A DNA stretch of 64,000 nt from Microbacterium pullorum. Lineage in GTDB: Bacteria > Actinomycetota > Actinomycetes > Actinomycetales > Microbacteriaceae. Below the pieces are notes generated by a model, which worked only from the letters and a program-made list of their open reading frames with translations, did not search any database and was not told where the DNA came from. Position numbers and translations under genes: made by a program. Positions 1 through 8,743 of this stretch are shown in pieces. Each line of letters starts with the position of its first letter. Position 1 is the first letter of the stretch. The stretch is taken from contig NZ_JACSQP010000003.1 of assembly GCF_014836535.1 (NCBI RefSeq), positions 78,483 to 142,482 of the forward strand. The letters run 5' to 3'.

Positions 1-230
1 CGCACGGCGCGGTATGCATCGGGTTCGCCGAGGTCGGCGATGTCGCCGGTGAACACCAGCGCATCGGGGGTCACCCCCAGGCGCTCCACCGCGGCGAGGG
101 TCGCCCGCAGGTTCGCCAGCGAGTCGAACCGCCCGCCGAGCATGCGGTCCCCACCGAGCAGGTGGGCGTCGCTGAGGTGGACGATGACGCGACGTGCCGG
201 GGGGTGGCTGCCGAACTGCACGGGCTGCAT
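1..230 (-). CDS. Metallophosphoesterase, partial (C-terminus off the window)
   Basis: The first 76 residues of a calcineurin-like metallophosphoesterase read off the left edge. Two metal-binding signatures are visible: an Asp-x-His motif (SDAHL, D21/H23) and the Gly-Asp motif (FTGD, residues 60-63). This is the layout of the CpdA/3',5'-cyclic-nucleotide phosphodiesterase family, which uses a dinuclear metal centre. The ATG start at 230 is supported by a -10-like TAGACT seven bases upstream, with no Shine-Dalgarno sequence. Substrate cannot be decided, because the remaining metal ligands lie outside the window. Confidence 0.75.
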   Translation of the reverse strand, partial: MQPVQFGSHPPARRVIVHLSDAHLLGGDRMLGGRFDSLANLRATLAAVERLGVTPDALVFTGDIADLGEPDAYRAV

Positions 231-237
231 GCGGCCG

Positions 238-243
238 AGTCTA
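238..243 (-). promoter_or_regulatory. Leaderless-type -10 box (TAGACT) for the metallophosphoesterase
   Basis: TAGACT on the minus strand ends seven bases before the ATG. It fits the TANNNT-N6/7-start pattern seen repeatedly in this window. Confidence 0.4.
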
Positions 244-275
244 GGCGAGGGCGCCGACGCGGCCGCCGCGGGGTC

Positions 276-611
276 TCAGTGGTTGAAGAAGATCAGCAGC
301 AGCCCGCCGAGCACCGCGAGGGCGCACACCGAGAACGCGGCATATGCCGACGCCAGCGCGATGCGCTTCTGCGTCGCGGTGAGCGGGTTGCGCTTGGCGG
401 CCTTCGCCGCCGCTTTCGCGCCGCGCTTGGCCTGCTTCTCGGTGATCACCGTGATGGCGTCGGTGAACTCCGCCGGGGTGACCACCGGTGCGTGTCCTGA
501 GCGCACCAGCATGCGCAGCCCGATCGCGTAGAAGGTGACGACGACCACGGCGGCGGCCATCGCCACGACGAACACCTGCAAGAACGCGGCCCAGTCGATC
601 GCGACGGTCAT
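276..611 (-). CDS. Small membrane protein coupled to the phosphate transporter
   Basis: A 111-residue protein with two predicted membrane spans, at residues 8-33 and 88-109. They are joined by a basic, Ala/Lys-rich cytoplasmic stretch (EKQAKRGAKAAAKAAKR). Its ATG overlaps the stop of the pit gene (ATGA), so the two are translationally coupled and probably made together. No catalytic motif is visible. An accessory subunit of the phosphate transporter is possible but is inferred only from the coupling. I do not recognise the family by name. Confidence 0.65.
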   Translation of the reverse strand: MTVAIDWAAFLQVFVVAMAAAVVVVTFYAIGLRMLVRSGHAPVVTPAEFTDAITVITEKQAKRGAKAAAKAAKRNPLTATQKRIALASAYAAFSVCALAVLGGLLLIFFNH

Positions 612-1879
612 GTGCTGCTCCCGTTCTGGTCTGCACGCACGCGGGCCGCGGCGTCTTTCGCGGCTTCAGCCGCGGCGGCGGCCTGCTCGCGGGCCCGCAC
701 CCGCTGGCGGCGGGTGGGCGGGGGGTTGCGGGTGACCTTGACGGCGTGTCCCGAATCGGCCACCCCGCTCATGGCGTTGGCGGAGGTCACGGCGTTCCGG
801 CGCGAGCGCAGGAAGATCGTGAGGATGATGGCTACAGCGGCCACCGCGCACACCAGCACGCCCACGACCTGGCCGAGCCACACGACGACGAGTGCGGCGA
901 GCGCCCCGACGAGGCCCGAGGCGGGCAGCGTCAGCACCCAGCCCACCATGATGCGTCCGACCGTGCGCCAGCGTACGGTCGAGCCGCGGCGGCCCAGCCC
1001 AGACCCGATCACCGATCCCGAAGCGACCTGCGTCGTCGACAGGGCGAAGCCCAGCGCGCTGGAGGCGAGGATCGTGGAGGCGGTGGAGGCCTCGGCCGAG
1101 AAGCCCTGGGCGGGTTTGACGTCGGTGAGGCCCTTGCCGAGCGTGCGGATGATACGCCAGCCCCCCATGTAGGTGCCGAGGGCGATCGTCAGGGCACACG
1201 CGAAGATGACCCAGGTCTGCGGCTGCGAAGACGTCTGCCAGCCGACGGTGATGAGGGCGAGGGTGATGACGCCCATCGTCTTCTGCGCGTCGTTGGTGCC
1301 GTGCGCCAGCGCCACGAGCGACGAGGTGAAGATCTGGCCCCAGCGGAAGCCGTCGCGACCGTCGGGCTTGTTGTCGTAGCGGCGGGTCATCGCGTAGGCG
1401 ATCTTGGTGACCGTGAAGGCGATGATCCCGGCGGTGAGCGGGGCGATGAGCGCGGGGAGCACGACCTTGGACATCACGACGCCCAGGTCGATGGCCGCGG
1501 CGCTCGCGCCGACCAGGGTCGCGCCGATGAGGCCGCCGAAGAGGGCGTGCGACGAACTGGACGGGAGCCCCAGCAGCCACGTGAGCATGTTCCACGTGAT
1601 CGCACCGATGAGGCCGGCGAAGATGATCGACGGGAAGATCGTCGCCGATATCTGGTCCTCGTGGATGATGCCGCCCGAGATGGTCTTGGCGACCTCGGTG
1701 GACAGGAACGCTCCCACGAGGTTCAGCAACGCGGCCAGGAGGACCGCGACCTTCGGCTTCAGCGCACCGGTGGCGATGGGCGTGGCCATCGCGTTCGCGG
1801 TGTCGTGGAACCCGTTGGTGAAGTCGAAGAAGAGCGCCAGTACGATGACCAGCACGACGATGAGGGCTGCGGTTTCCAC
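608..1879 (-). CDS. pit: Low-affinity inorganic phosphate transporter, Pit family
   Basis: A 423-residue multi-spanning protein of the PiT family (metal-phosphate:H+ symport). The N-terminal signature DFTNGFHDTANAMAT (about residues 19-33) and its internal repeat ALAHGTNDAQKTMG (about residues 190-205) are the paired PiT half-site motifs. The C-terminus is a basic, coiled tail of about 60 residues. The start is a GTG at 1879 with a weak GAAAG upstream. The stop overlaps the next gene, a small membrane protein. An 11-bp-spaced GTTCA-like triple repeat lies about 60 bp upstream and is a candidate PHO box. Confidence 0.9.
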   Translation of the reverse strand: METAALIVVLVIVLALFFDFTNGFHDTANAMATPIATGALKPKVAVLLAALLNLVGAFLSTEVAKTISGGIIHEDQISATIFPSIIFAGLIGAITWNMLTWLLGLPSSSSHALFGGLIGATLVGASAAAIDLGVVMSKVVLPALIAPLTAGIIAFTVTKIAYAMTRRYDNKPDGRDGFRWGQIFTSSLVALAHGTNDAQKTMGVITLALITVGWQTSSQPQTWVIFACALTIALGTYMGGWRIIRTLGKGLTDVKPAQGFSAEASTASTILASSALGFALSTTQVASGSVIGSGLGRRGSTVRWRTVGRIMVGWVLTLPASGLVGALAALVVVWLGQVVGVLVCAVAAVAIILTIFLRSRRNAVTSANAMSGVADSGHAVKVTRNPPPTRRQRVRAREQAAAAAEAAKDAAARVRADQNGSST

Positions 1880-1940
1880 CGTTCGCTTTCCGTCTGGGGA
1901 AGGGGGAAGGGTGCCGACGAGATCGGCGTGCGAACGAAGA

Positions 1941-1973
1941 GTTCAGCGTGAATTCGTGCTCCGTTAACCGGGC
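1941..1973 (+). promoter_or_regulatory. Candidate PHO box (three GTTCA-like repeats at 11-bp spacing)
   Basis: GTTCA at 1941, ATTCG at 1952 and GTTAA at 1963 begin exactly 11 bp apart, just upstream of pit. PhoP of actinobacteria binds direct repeats of 11 nt beginning GTTCA, so phosphate control of pit is plausible. The second and third repeats deviate from consensus, and the repeats point away from pit. Confidence 0.4.
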
Positions 1974-2062
1974 CGACAGAAATCCTCGCACATCACCGGG
2001 CGTGCGATGCACCGTTTCGACGGGTTCTTTCCGTACACACAGGCGCGCATGAGGCGTGCGGC

Positions 2063-2068
2063 TAGCGT
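2063..2068 (+). promoter_or_regulatory. Leaderless-type -10 box (TAGCGT) for ptrB
   Basis: TAGCGT ends exactly six bases before the GTG at 2075. The ATG at 2069 would lie directly against the -10 box and so would probably not be transcribed. Confidence 0.4.
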
Positions 2069-2074
2069 ATGAGG

Positions 2075-4228
2075 GTGACCGCCACCGCGCAGACGCCCTC
2101 ATCCCCCGCCGTTCCGCCCGTTCCCCCGACCGCTGAGAAGCGCCCGACGAGCCGGACGCACCACGGCGACACCGTGACCGATCCGTACGAATGGATGAGG
2201 GAGAAGGATGCCGCCGAGCTGACCGCGCACCTCGAAGCCGAGAACGCCTACACCGAGGCGCGCACCGCGCATCTGGCGGGTCTGCGGGAGCGGATCTTCC
2301 AGGAGATCAAGAGCCGCACGCTCGAGTCCGATCTGTCGGTGCCCACCCGGCGTGGCCAGTGGTGGTACTACGGGCGCACCGTCGAAGGCAGCCAGTACGG
2401 CATCCAATGCCGCGCCCCCCTGGCCTCCCCCGACGATTGGACGCCGCCCGTCCTCTCCCCCGACGTGGCGGTGCCCGGCGAGCAGGTGCTGCTGGACGGC
2501 AACGTCGAGGCCGCCGGAGAAGAGTTCTTCTCGCTGGGCAGCTTCGAGGTGTCCAACGACGGCACGACGCTGCTGTACGGCGTGGACGTCGCCGGCGATG
2601 AGCGGTACACGATCCGGGTGCGCGACCTCGTCAGCGGTGAGAACCTCCGCGATGAGATCCCCGAGACCTTCGCCGGCGCCACCTTCTCCCCCGACGGCCG
2701 GTTCATCGTCTACACGACCGTCGACGACGCCTGGCGCCCCGACACGGTGTGGCTGCATGAGCTGGGCACCCCCGTCACCGACGACGTGAAGCTCTTCCAC
2801 GAGCCGGACGAGCGGTACTGGGTGGGCGCGGACTTCACCCACAGCGACCGGTTCCTGATGATCGAGATGGGGTCCTCGATCACCTCCGAGGAATGGCTGC
2901 TGGACGCCGACGATCTGCGGGGCACCCCGCGGGTGGTGTGGCCACGCCGCGACGGTGTGGAGTACTCCTCGGAGCACGCCGTCGTCGACGGCCAGGACGT
3001 GCTGTACATCCTGCACAACGACAAGGCGCTCGACTTCGAACTCGTGCGCGTCGCGGCATCCGACCCCGCCGGCGCCCGCGAGACGGTCATCGCCCACGAG
3101 CCGGGCCGCCGCCTGCTGGGCCTGTCGACCTTCCGCGACTGGGCGGTCGCCGGCTACCGCCGCGACGGACTCGAGCGGCTCGGCATGCTCGACTACGCCA
3201 CGGGTGCGGTCAGCGAGCTCGCCTTCGACGAGCCGTTGTACAGCGTGGGGCTCTCGGGCAATCCCGAGTGGGCGCCGCCGATGCTGCGCCTGGGCTACGG
3301 CTCGTTCGTGACCCCGGGCACCGTGTACGACTACGTCGTGGCCACCGGCGAGCTGCTGCTGCGCAAGCGTCAGCCGGTGCTGGGCGGCTACGAGGTGTCG
3401 GACTACGCCCAGGAGCGGGTGTGGGCGACCGCGCACGACGGCACCCAGGTGCCGGTGTCGCTGGTGTGGAAGCGCTCGTTCGGCGCCCCTGCCGTCGACG
3501 GGCCTCGGCCGGTTCACCTGTACGGCTACGGCTCGTACGAGCACTCGATCGACCCCGGCTTTTCGGTCGCACGCCTGTCGCTGCTGGACCGCGGCGTCGT
3601 GTTCGCCGTCGCGCACGTGCGCGGTGGCGGTGAGATGGGCCGGCAGTGGTACGAAGACGGCAAGATGCTGCGCAAGCGCAACACCTTCACCGACTTCGTC
3701 GACGCCGCCCGTCACCTGGTGGATGCCGGGTACACGACCCCGGATCGCCTGGTCGCCGAAGGCGGGTCGGCGGGCGGGCTGCTGATGGGTGCGGTCGCGA
3801 ACCTGGCGCCGGAGCTGTTCGGCGGCATCCTCGCCGGTGTGCCGTTCGTCGACGCACTGACGACGATCCTCGACCCGTCGCTGCCGCTGACGGTGATCGA
3901 GTGGGACGAGTGGGGCGACCCGCTGCACGACGCCGAGGTGTACGCGTACATGAAGTCGTACACGCCGTACGAGAACGTGCGCGAGGGCGTCACGTACCCG
4001 CGGATCCTCGCGGTCACGTCTCTCAACGACACCCGCGTGATGTACGTCGAGCCCGCCAAGTGGGTCGCACGGCTGCGCGAGGTGGGTGCCGACGCCCTGC
4101 TGAAGTGCGAACTCGTCGCCGGGCACGGCGGCGTCTCGGGCCGCTACAACGCGTGGAAGGAACGCGCGTTCGAGCTGGCCTGGATCCTCGACGTCCTCGG
4201 CCTCGCCGACGACGCCCCCGCCCAGTGA
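2075..4228 (+). CDS. ptrB: Oligopeptidase B (protease II), prolyl oligopeptidase family S9A
   Basis: A 717-residue serine peptidase: an N-terminal seven-bladed beta-propeller (about residues 70-420) and a C-terminal alpha/beta hydrolase domain. The catalytic triad is visible as Ser565 in GGSAGG, Asp652 in LNDTRV and His684 in GHGGVSGRY. The stretch VIEWDEWGDP is typical of oligopeptidase B, which cleaves short peptides after Arg/Lys in the cytosol. The start is uncertain. An in-frame ATG lies at 2069, but the TAGCGT box favours the GTG at 2075. The stop codon lies inside a 20-bp tandem repeat. Confidence 0.9.
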   Translation: MTATAQTPSSPAVPPVPPTAEKRPTSRTHHGDTVTDPYEWMREKDAAELTAHLEAENAYTEARTAHLAGLRERIFQEIKSRTLESDLSVPTRRGQWWYYGRTVEGSQYGIQCRAPLASPDDWTPPVLSPDVAVPGEQVLLDGNVEAAGEEFFSLGSFEVSNDGTTLLYGVDVAGDERYTIRVRDLVSGENLRDEIPETFAGATFSPDGRFIVYTTVDDAWRPDTVWLHELGTPVTDDVKLFHEPDERYWVGADFTHSDRFLMIEMGSSITSEEWLLDADDLRGTPRVVWPRRDGVEYSSEHAVVDGQDVLYILHNDKALDFELVRVAASDPAGARETVIAHEPGRRLLGLSTFRDWAVAGYRRDGLERLGMLDYATGAVSELAFDEPLYSVGLSGNPEWAPPMLRLGYGSFVTPGTVYDYVVATGELLLRKRQPVLGGYEVSDYAQERVWATAHDGTQVPVSLVWKRSFGAPAVDGPRPVHLYGYGSYEHSIDPGFSVARLSLLDRGVVFAVAHVRGGGEMGRQWYEDGKMLRKRNTFTDFVDAARHLVDAGYTTPDRLVAEGGSAGGLLMGAVANLAPELFGGILAGVPFVDALTTILDPSLPLTVIEWDEWGDPLHDAEVYAYMKSYTPYENVREGVTYPRILAVTSLNDTRVMYVEPAKWVARLREVGADALLKCELVAGHGGVSGRYNAWKERAFELAWILDVLGLADDAPAQ

Positions 4229-4273
4229 GTATCCGCCGCGCCGAGTGAGCATCCGCCGCGCCGAGCGGCATCC
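4224..4273. repeat. 20-bp tandem repeat overlapping the ptrB stop
   Basis: Two 20-bp units (from 4224 and 4244, differing at one base) carry AGTGAGCATCCGC, followed by a broken third unit. Read on the minus strand the core is GCGGATGCTCACTC, the same core as the 20-bp-period repeat at 15361-15435. The ptrB TGA is part of the first unit. Confidence 0.7.
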
Positions 4274-4291
4274 GCTCGACCCACGGCCATC

Positions 4292-4371
4292 TTCCGGCAA
4301 CAGGAGATCTCCCGGCAGCAGGACGATCGCGCGACAGCGGTCCTGTCCCGGCGAGATCTCCTGTACCGGGG
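4292..4371. repeat. Dispersed inverted-repeat element, copy A
   Basis: A long hairpin of about 80 bp. The left arm contains ACAGGAGATCTC and GCAGGAC; the right arm contains GTCCTG and GAGATCTCCTGT, around a loop of roughly 16 bases. It is related in sequence and architecture to copies B (5345-5425) and C (39466-39545). It sits between the convergent ptrB and DUF559 genes, where it could also act as a bidirectional terminator. Confidence 0.75.
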
Positions 4372-4377
4372 AGGTGG

Positions 4378-5214
4378 TCAGCGGTGCCGACCCTGCGCGA
4401 TCGCGGTCGCAAGCACAGCGGTGACCTCCTCGGGCTGGAACAGCACCTGGTGGTAGTCGAACCTCACCACGGTGTAGCCGAGCAGCACCAGCCGCGCATC
4501 GGCGGCGAGGTCGCGGCGGCGGTCACGCCCCTGGTGGTGGGCGAATCCGTCGAGCTGCGCGACGAGGTGCTCGCCGATCAGGGCGTCCACCGGATGCCCG
4601 TCGATCCAGACCTGCTGGCGGACGGACACCCCGATCGATCGCGCGAGCATGACGAACCGGGTCTCGACTCCGGAATCCGAAAGGTGCGATGCCACCGCCG
4701 CCACCGCCCTCGCGGCCTCGCCGCTCCACCGGATGTGGGCGAGCACGCCGGGTGCGATCGCCTTCTGCCGGATCGCGGACTCCCAGACGCAGAGCGCGTC
4801 GGCCATCGGCAGACATCGCGCGACCTGCCACAGCACGTTCGGCAGCGGGTCGATGAGTGCGCGCGCGCCGACCGGCGCCGGCCCCCGCGACCAGTGCAGG
4901 CGTACGCCGTCGTCGGCATGCCGAGACGAGGTGGGCGGCACCACGACATGGATCTGCTCGTGCGCCGGCGTCCACAGCCGCAGGTGCGCGGCGGCGGTGG
5001 CACACGTGAGGCGGCCACCGACCTCCACCGCGCGGCGCAGCGACCGCGCGCACCCCGGCGTCACGAGCCACGACCGCCGCACCCGTTCGGCGGCTCCCCG
5101 CTGCACGGCGACACGGATCGCGTGGGTCGTGAAGCCCGCGGCCTTCAGCTCGCTCGAGTGGGCGGCGCCGCCGCGCGCGGCGAGCCAAGAGGCGAGTTGC
5201 ACGGTCGAACGCAT
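4378..5214 (-). CDS. DUF559 (Vsr-like fold) protein with AbiEi-like N-terminus
   Basis: A 278-residue protein. Residues 1-60 look like the winged-helix N-terminus of AbiEi-type antitoxin proteins. The C-terminus (about residues 195-270) has the DUF559 pattern related to very-short-patch-repair endonucleases: VDALIG, then AQLDGFAHH, then RRRDLAADARL and GYTVVRFDYHQV. The position often occupied by a catalytic Glu before the Asp is Gln here (QLDG), so nuclease activity is uncertain. The gene is bracketed by inverted-repeat copies A and B. Function is unknown; defence or DNA-repair roles are only inferred from fold. Confidence 0.7.
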   Translation of the reverse strand: MRSTVQLASWLAARGGAAHSSELKAAGFTTHAIRVAVQRGAAERVRRSWLVTPGCARSLRRAVEVGGRLTCATAAAHLRLWTPAHEQIHVVVPPTSSRHADDGVRLHWSRGPAPVGARALIDPLPNVLWQVARCLPMADALCVWESAIRQKAIAPGVLAHIRWSGEAARAVAAVASHLSDSGVETRFVMLARSIGVSVRQQVWIDGHPVDALIGEHLVAQLDGFAHHQGRDRRRDLAADARLVLLGYTVVRFDYHQVLFQPEEVTAVLATAIAQGRHR

Positions 5215-5344
5215 GCCGACATGGTGCCCCGGCGCGACGGATGCCGGCAGGCGGGAACCGCGCGATGCGGATGACTCCCGCCGGCGACGCCCTGTGCAGG
5301 AGGCGCGGCGGCGCGACGTGGCATCCGCCCGGGCTTCAGCCGTC

Positions 5345-5425
5345 TTCCGGGAACAGGAGGACTCCCCGCAACAGGACGGCTCCAGGCGGAACGTCCTGTA
5401 CCGGGGAGATCACCTGTTCTGGGAA
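5345..5425. repeat. Dispersed inverted-repeat element, copy B
   Basis: An 81-bp imperfect palindrome. The left arm holds TTCCGGGAACAGGAGG, then CTCCCCGCAACAGGACG; the right arm is CGTCCTGTACCGGGGAG, then ATCACCTGTTCTGGGAA. The loop is about 12 bases. It lies downstream of pfkA and upstream of the DUF559 gene. The remaining 245 bp between those genes show nothing else I recognise. Confidence 0.8.
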
Positions 5426-5459
5426 CGAGAGGGAGCGCTGCGCCCCACGCCGACCCGGC

Positions 5460-6488
5460 TCAGCCGAAGAGCGCGGCGGCCTCTTCGTAGCGGTACAGCG
5501 GCACCTGGTTGAGTTCGCCCAGGGCTTCGTCGAAGGAGACGCGGACGATGTCCGTGCCCTTCAGCGACACCATCTGGCCCCACGCGCCGTCGACGATCGC
5601 GTCGGCGGCGTGCAGCCCCAGACGCGTCGCGAGCACGCGGTCGAACGCCGACGGCGACCCACCGCGCTGGATGTGACCGAGCACCGTGGAGCGGGTCTCG
5701 ATGCCGGTGATGCGCTCGATCTCGGGGGCGAGGACCTCGCCGATGCCACCCAGACGCGGACGGTTGAACGCGTCGAGGCCCTTGTCGCTGTAGGCCTCGT
5801 CCATCCCGGTGAGGGTGAACCCTTCAGACACCACCACCAGCGGCGCCCGGCCGCGGTCGTGGGCCTTGGAAACCTGCTCGCACACGTCGTCGATCGACAT
5901 CGGCACCTCGGGGATGCAGATGACGTGGGCGCCGGCGGCGATACCGGCGTGCAGCGCGATCCATCCGACGTGGCGGCCCATGACCTCGGCCACCATGCAG
6001 CGCTGGTGCGAGTCGCCCGTGGTGCGCAGGCGATCCATCGCGTCGGTGGCGATGTTGACCGCGGTGTCGAAACCGAACGAGTAGTCCGTCGCCCGCAGGT
6101 CGTTGTCGATCGTCTTGGGAACGCCCAGCACGTTGATGCCGTCATTCGCGAGGCGGTTGGCCGCAGCGAGCGTGCCCTCCCCGCCGATGGCGATGATGCC
6201 GTCGATGCGGTGGCCGTACAGCGTCTTGGCGATGTTCTCCGCCCCACCGCGCGGACCCTCGTACGGGTTCGTGCGGCTCGTGCCGAGGATGGTGCCGCCG
6301 ACCTTCGACAGGCCCTTCACCTCGTGGCGGGTCAGCGGGAAGAAGTCGCCGTCCACCACGCCGCGCCAGCCGTCGCGGATACCCACGAACTCGAGGTCGT
6401 ACGTCGTCGTGCCCTTGAGGACCACGCCGCGGATGACCGCGTTGAGTCCGGGGCAGTCGCCGCCGCTGGTGAGGATGCCGATCTTCAT
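5460..6488 (-). CDS. pfkA: 6-phosphofructokinase (actinobacterial PfkA group)
   Basis: A 342-residue phosphofructokinase (fructose-6-phosphate to fructose-1,6-bisphosphate), the usual length for this group. Visible motifs are the N-terminal TSGGDCPGLN loop, GGEGT (residues 102-106), the catalytic PKTIDND (124-130), MGRHVGW, and the C-terminal GHIQRGG substrate loop. Gly105 is the residue expected for ATP users, whereas Lys125 is the residue found in PPi-type enzymes. This mixed pair is known from the actinobacterial group, and ATP is the likelier donor. AAGGA precedes the ATG by seven bases. The gene is monocistronic. Confidence 0.93.
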   Translation of the reverse strand: MKIGILTSGGDCPGLNAVIRGVVLKGTTTYDLEFVGIRDGWRGVVDGDFFPLTRHEVKGLSKVGGTILGTSRTNPYEGPRGGAENIAKTLYGHRIDGIIAIGGEGTLAAANRLANDGINVLGVPKTIDNDLRATDYSFGFDTAVNIATDAMDRLRTTGDSHQRCMVAEVMGRHVGWIALHAGIAAGAHVICIPEVPMSIDDVCEQVSKAHDRGRAPLVVVSEGFTLTGMDEAYSDKGLDAFNRPRLGGIGEVLAPEIERITGIETRSTVLGHIQRGGSPSAFDRVLATRLGLHAADAIVDGAWGQMVSLKGTDIVRVSFDEALGELNQVPLYRYEEAAALFG

Positions 6489-6589
6489 GGGGGGATCCTT
6501 AGCTGTCAGGGTGATGGTGCGGCCACGCTGCCTGACTCGACACTATCGCCGGATGCGGAGGCGTGCCACACGAGTGGACCGGAGATAAA

Positions 6590-8743
6590 TCAGTCCCCGC
6601 CGAGCGACCGCCGCAGCAGGTGCATGAGAGCGGACAGCTGCACCGAGTCGGTCGAGGTGGGATCCGCGGCCTCACCGTCCAGCGCGCGGGCGGCGAGACC
6701 CTGCTTGGAGTCGATGAGTTCGGCGATCTTCGTATCGATCGTGTGCGCGGCGATGATGCGCCACGCGGTGACCGGCTCGCCCTGCCCGATGCGGTGCACG
6801 CGGTCGATGGCCTGCGTCTGCTCGGCGGCGGTCCAGGACAGTTCGGCCAGCACCACGTTGGATGCCGCCTGCATGTTCAGTCCCACCCCTGCGGCGGTCA
6901 ACGAACACACCGCGACGCCGACACCCGGATCGTTGTTGAACGCGTCGATCGCGTCCTGACGCGCGGGCGTCGTCTGGTCGCCTCGGATCGAGACGGTGCG
7001 CAGGCCCGCGGCGGCGAAGTGCGCCTCGGCGGCATCCATGACGTCGATGTGCTTGGCGAAGAAGACGACCTTGCCGACCGACCGCTGCAGCTGCACGGTG
7101 TAGTCCGCGGCCAGCACGGCCTTGGCCTGACCGATGCGGCGCACCATCGTGAAGACGTTCTCGGCGCCGGTGCCGGCTGCCTTGGACTCCTCGAGCTCCG
7201 TGTGCGCCACGAGGCGCACGATGTCCTCGTCGAAGTCGCCCCGGAAGACCCGGTCGCCTCGCGCCTCGAGGATGCGGCGGTACTTCGCCGCCAGGCGTCC
7301 GCCGAGCTCCCGCTCGGCCTCGCGGATCGAGCGCCCGAATTCGTCGTCGAGCTCCACGGGGAGGTCGGCGATGAGCTTGTCGGGCAGGTCGGCGGCGACG
7401 TCCTTCTTCTTGCGACGGACGATGCCCATCGAGATGACGGCGTTGCGCGCTTGCGGGTAGAAGGCCTTGTCGGCGGGGGTGAGTCCGGTCGCGTCGAGCT
7501 TCTCCATGAGCTCCGGACCCGGCTTCTCGCCGTTGGTCCAGCCGAGGAAGCGCCAGATCGCGTCGAAATCCTCGACGTCGTTGATCAGCGGCGTGCCGGT
7601 GAGGGCGAGCAGCAGCGGGTCGCGCACCTGCTCGCGGATGCGGGCACCGAGGGCCAGCACGTTCTGCGAACGCTGCGAGGAGAGGTTCTTTATGAAGTGC
7701 GCCTCGTCGACGACCATGCCCTTGAGACCCAGCGATGCCAGCCACGACAGGTGACGGTCGAGGATCTCGTAGTTGACGATGAAGACATCGGCGAACGCGT
7801 CGATGTTCTCGCCGTCGCCGTGGATCACCGTCGCGCGGCGCTGCGGCGTCCACCGCTGCACCTCGCGCGCCCAGTTCATCTTCACGACGTTGGGGACCAC
7901 GGCCAGCAGCGGATACGCGTCGGCGACGGATGCCGCGAGCACCGATTCGGCGGTCTTGCCGAGCCCCGGCTCGTCGGCCAGCAGGAAGCTGCGGTGACCC
8001 TGACGCACGGCCTCGAGGAACCGCGACTGGTGCGGCATGATCTCCAGGCCCTTGGGCGAGAGCCGGTCGAACTCGGGCACCGGCGGCAGATCCATCGAGG
8101 CCACAGCGCCACCGGCGCCGGTCTCGAACGCCTTGTAGAGCGGGCCCATCAGCTCCCAGCCGTCCAGGCGACGGCGGGGCGTGGGACCAGTCGTGACGCG
8201 GGAGAGATCGGGGGCCAGGAACGGGTTCGCCTCGCGGCGGGCTTCCACCTGCGGCGGCACGACCTGGCGGGACAACACCGCGGCAGGCACCACGGATGTG
8301 GCGGCGGGGGCGGTGTCGGTGATGATCAACTCGTCCGGCGGCAGCTCGGCGCCCGACTCCAGCAGCCAATCGCGGCGCATGCGACGCGCCACGGGAGAGG
8401 TGGCCTGGTCCACTTCGAGCAGCTGGATGAGCGACGTGTCGCGGGCGGCGGTCTTGGCGAGGATGGTCGCGACGCCGTCGAGGCGCTTGAGCAGCTCTGC
8501 CCGCGCGGCGTCGGTGACCTCGGTGTCGGCCTTCACCCGGGCGCGCTCCTCGCGCACCAGGAAGGCGATGACCTGGAACTTGACCCGGTTGGTGGGGCCG
8601 AGCTTTCCGCGCTGCGCCTTCGCCTCGACCTCGCGCACCTTGCGGGCGAGGATCGGGATGATGGGGGCTTCGTCGTCACGTCGGGACGACGTGTTCTTCC
8701 TGCGCCGCGACGTGGACTGTGCGGCGGTGGCCGTGGTCGGCAT
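6590..8743 (-). CDS. SNF2-family DNA helicase/ATPase, SMARCAL1-like
   Basis: A 717-residue protein. After a basic, low-complexity N-terminus and about 200 residues of unknown fold come the superfamily-2 motifs: Walker A DEPGLGKT (257-264), DEAH (346-349), LTGTPL, and in the C-terminal lobe SLTAAGVGLNMQ and the arginine-finger motif QAIDRVHRIGQ. The short, insert-poor SNF2 core resembles annealing-helicase-type members. No nuclease or SWIM domain is attached. The frame stays open upstream to 9388. The ATG at 8743 is chosen because AGGAGG lies a few bases before it and the upstream translation is a shadow of the lipoprotein gene. Confidence 0.85.
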   Translation of the reverse strand: MPTTATAAQSTSRRRKNTSSRRDDEAPIIPILARKVREVEAKAQRGKLGPTNRVKFQVIAFLVREERARVKADTEVTDAARAELLKRLDGVATILAKTAARDTSLIQLLEVDQATSPVARRMRRDWLLESGAELPPDELIITDTAPAATSVVPAAVLSRQVVPPQVEARREANPFLAPDLSRVTTGPTPRRRLDGWELMGPLYKAFETGAGGAVASMDLPPVPEFDRLSPKGLEIMPHQSRFLEAVRQGHRSFLLADEPGLGKTAESVLAASVADAYPLLAVVPNVVKMNWAREVQRWTPQRRATVIHGDGENIDAFADVFIVNYEILDRHLSWLASLGLKGMVVDEAHFIKNLSSQRSQNVLALGARIREQVRDPLLLALTGTPLINDVEDFDAIWRFLGWTNGEKPGPELMEKLDATGLTPADKAFYPQARNAVISMGIVRRKKKDVAADLPDKLIADLPVELDDEFGRSIREAERELGGRLAAKYRRILEARGDRVFRGDFDEDIVRLVAHTELEESKAAGTGAENVFTMVRRIGQAKAVLAADYTVQLQRSVGKVVFFAKHIDVMDAAEAHFAAAGLRTVSIRGDQTTPARQDAIDAFNNDPGVGVAVCSLTAAGVGLNMQAASNVVLAELSWTAAEQTQAIDRVHRIGQGEPVTAWRIIAAHTIDTKIAELIDSKQGLAARALDGEAADPTSTDSVQLSALMHLLRRSLGGD

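Noticed and set aside
2099..4300. 733-residue antisense open frame across ptrB
   Set aside because: Low-complexity, His/Arg/Val-rich translation typical of a high-GC shadow; the sense frame has a complete catalytic triad.
4378..5214. Complete defence (restriction or AbiE) system
   Set aside because: Only one gene, with no methylase or toxin partner nearby and a doubtful active site.
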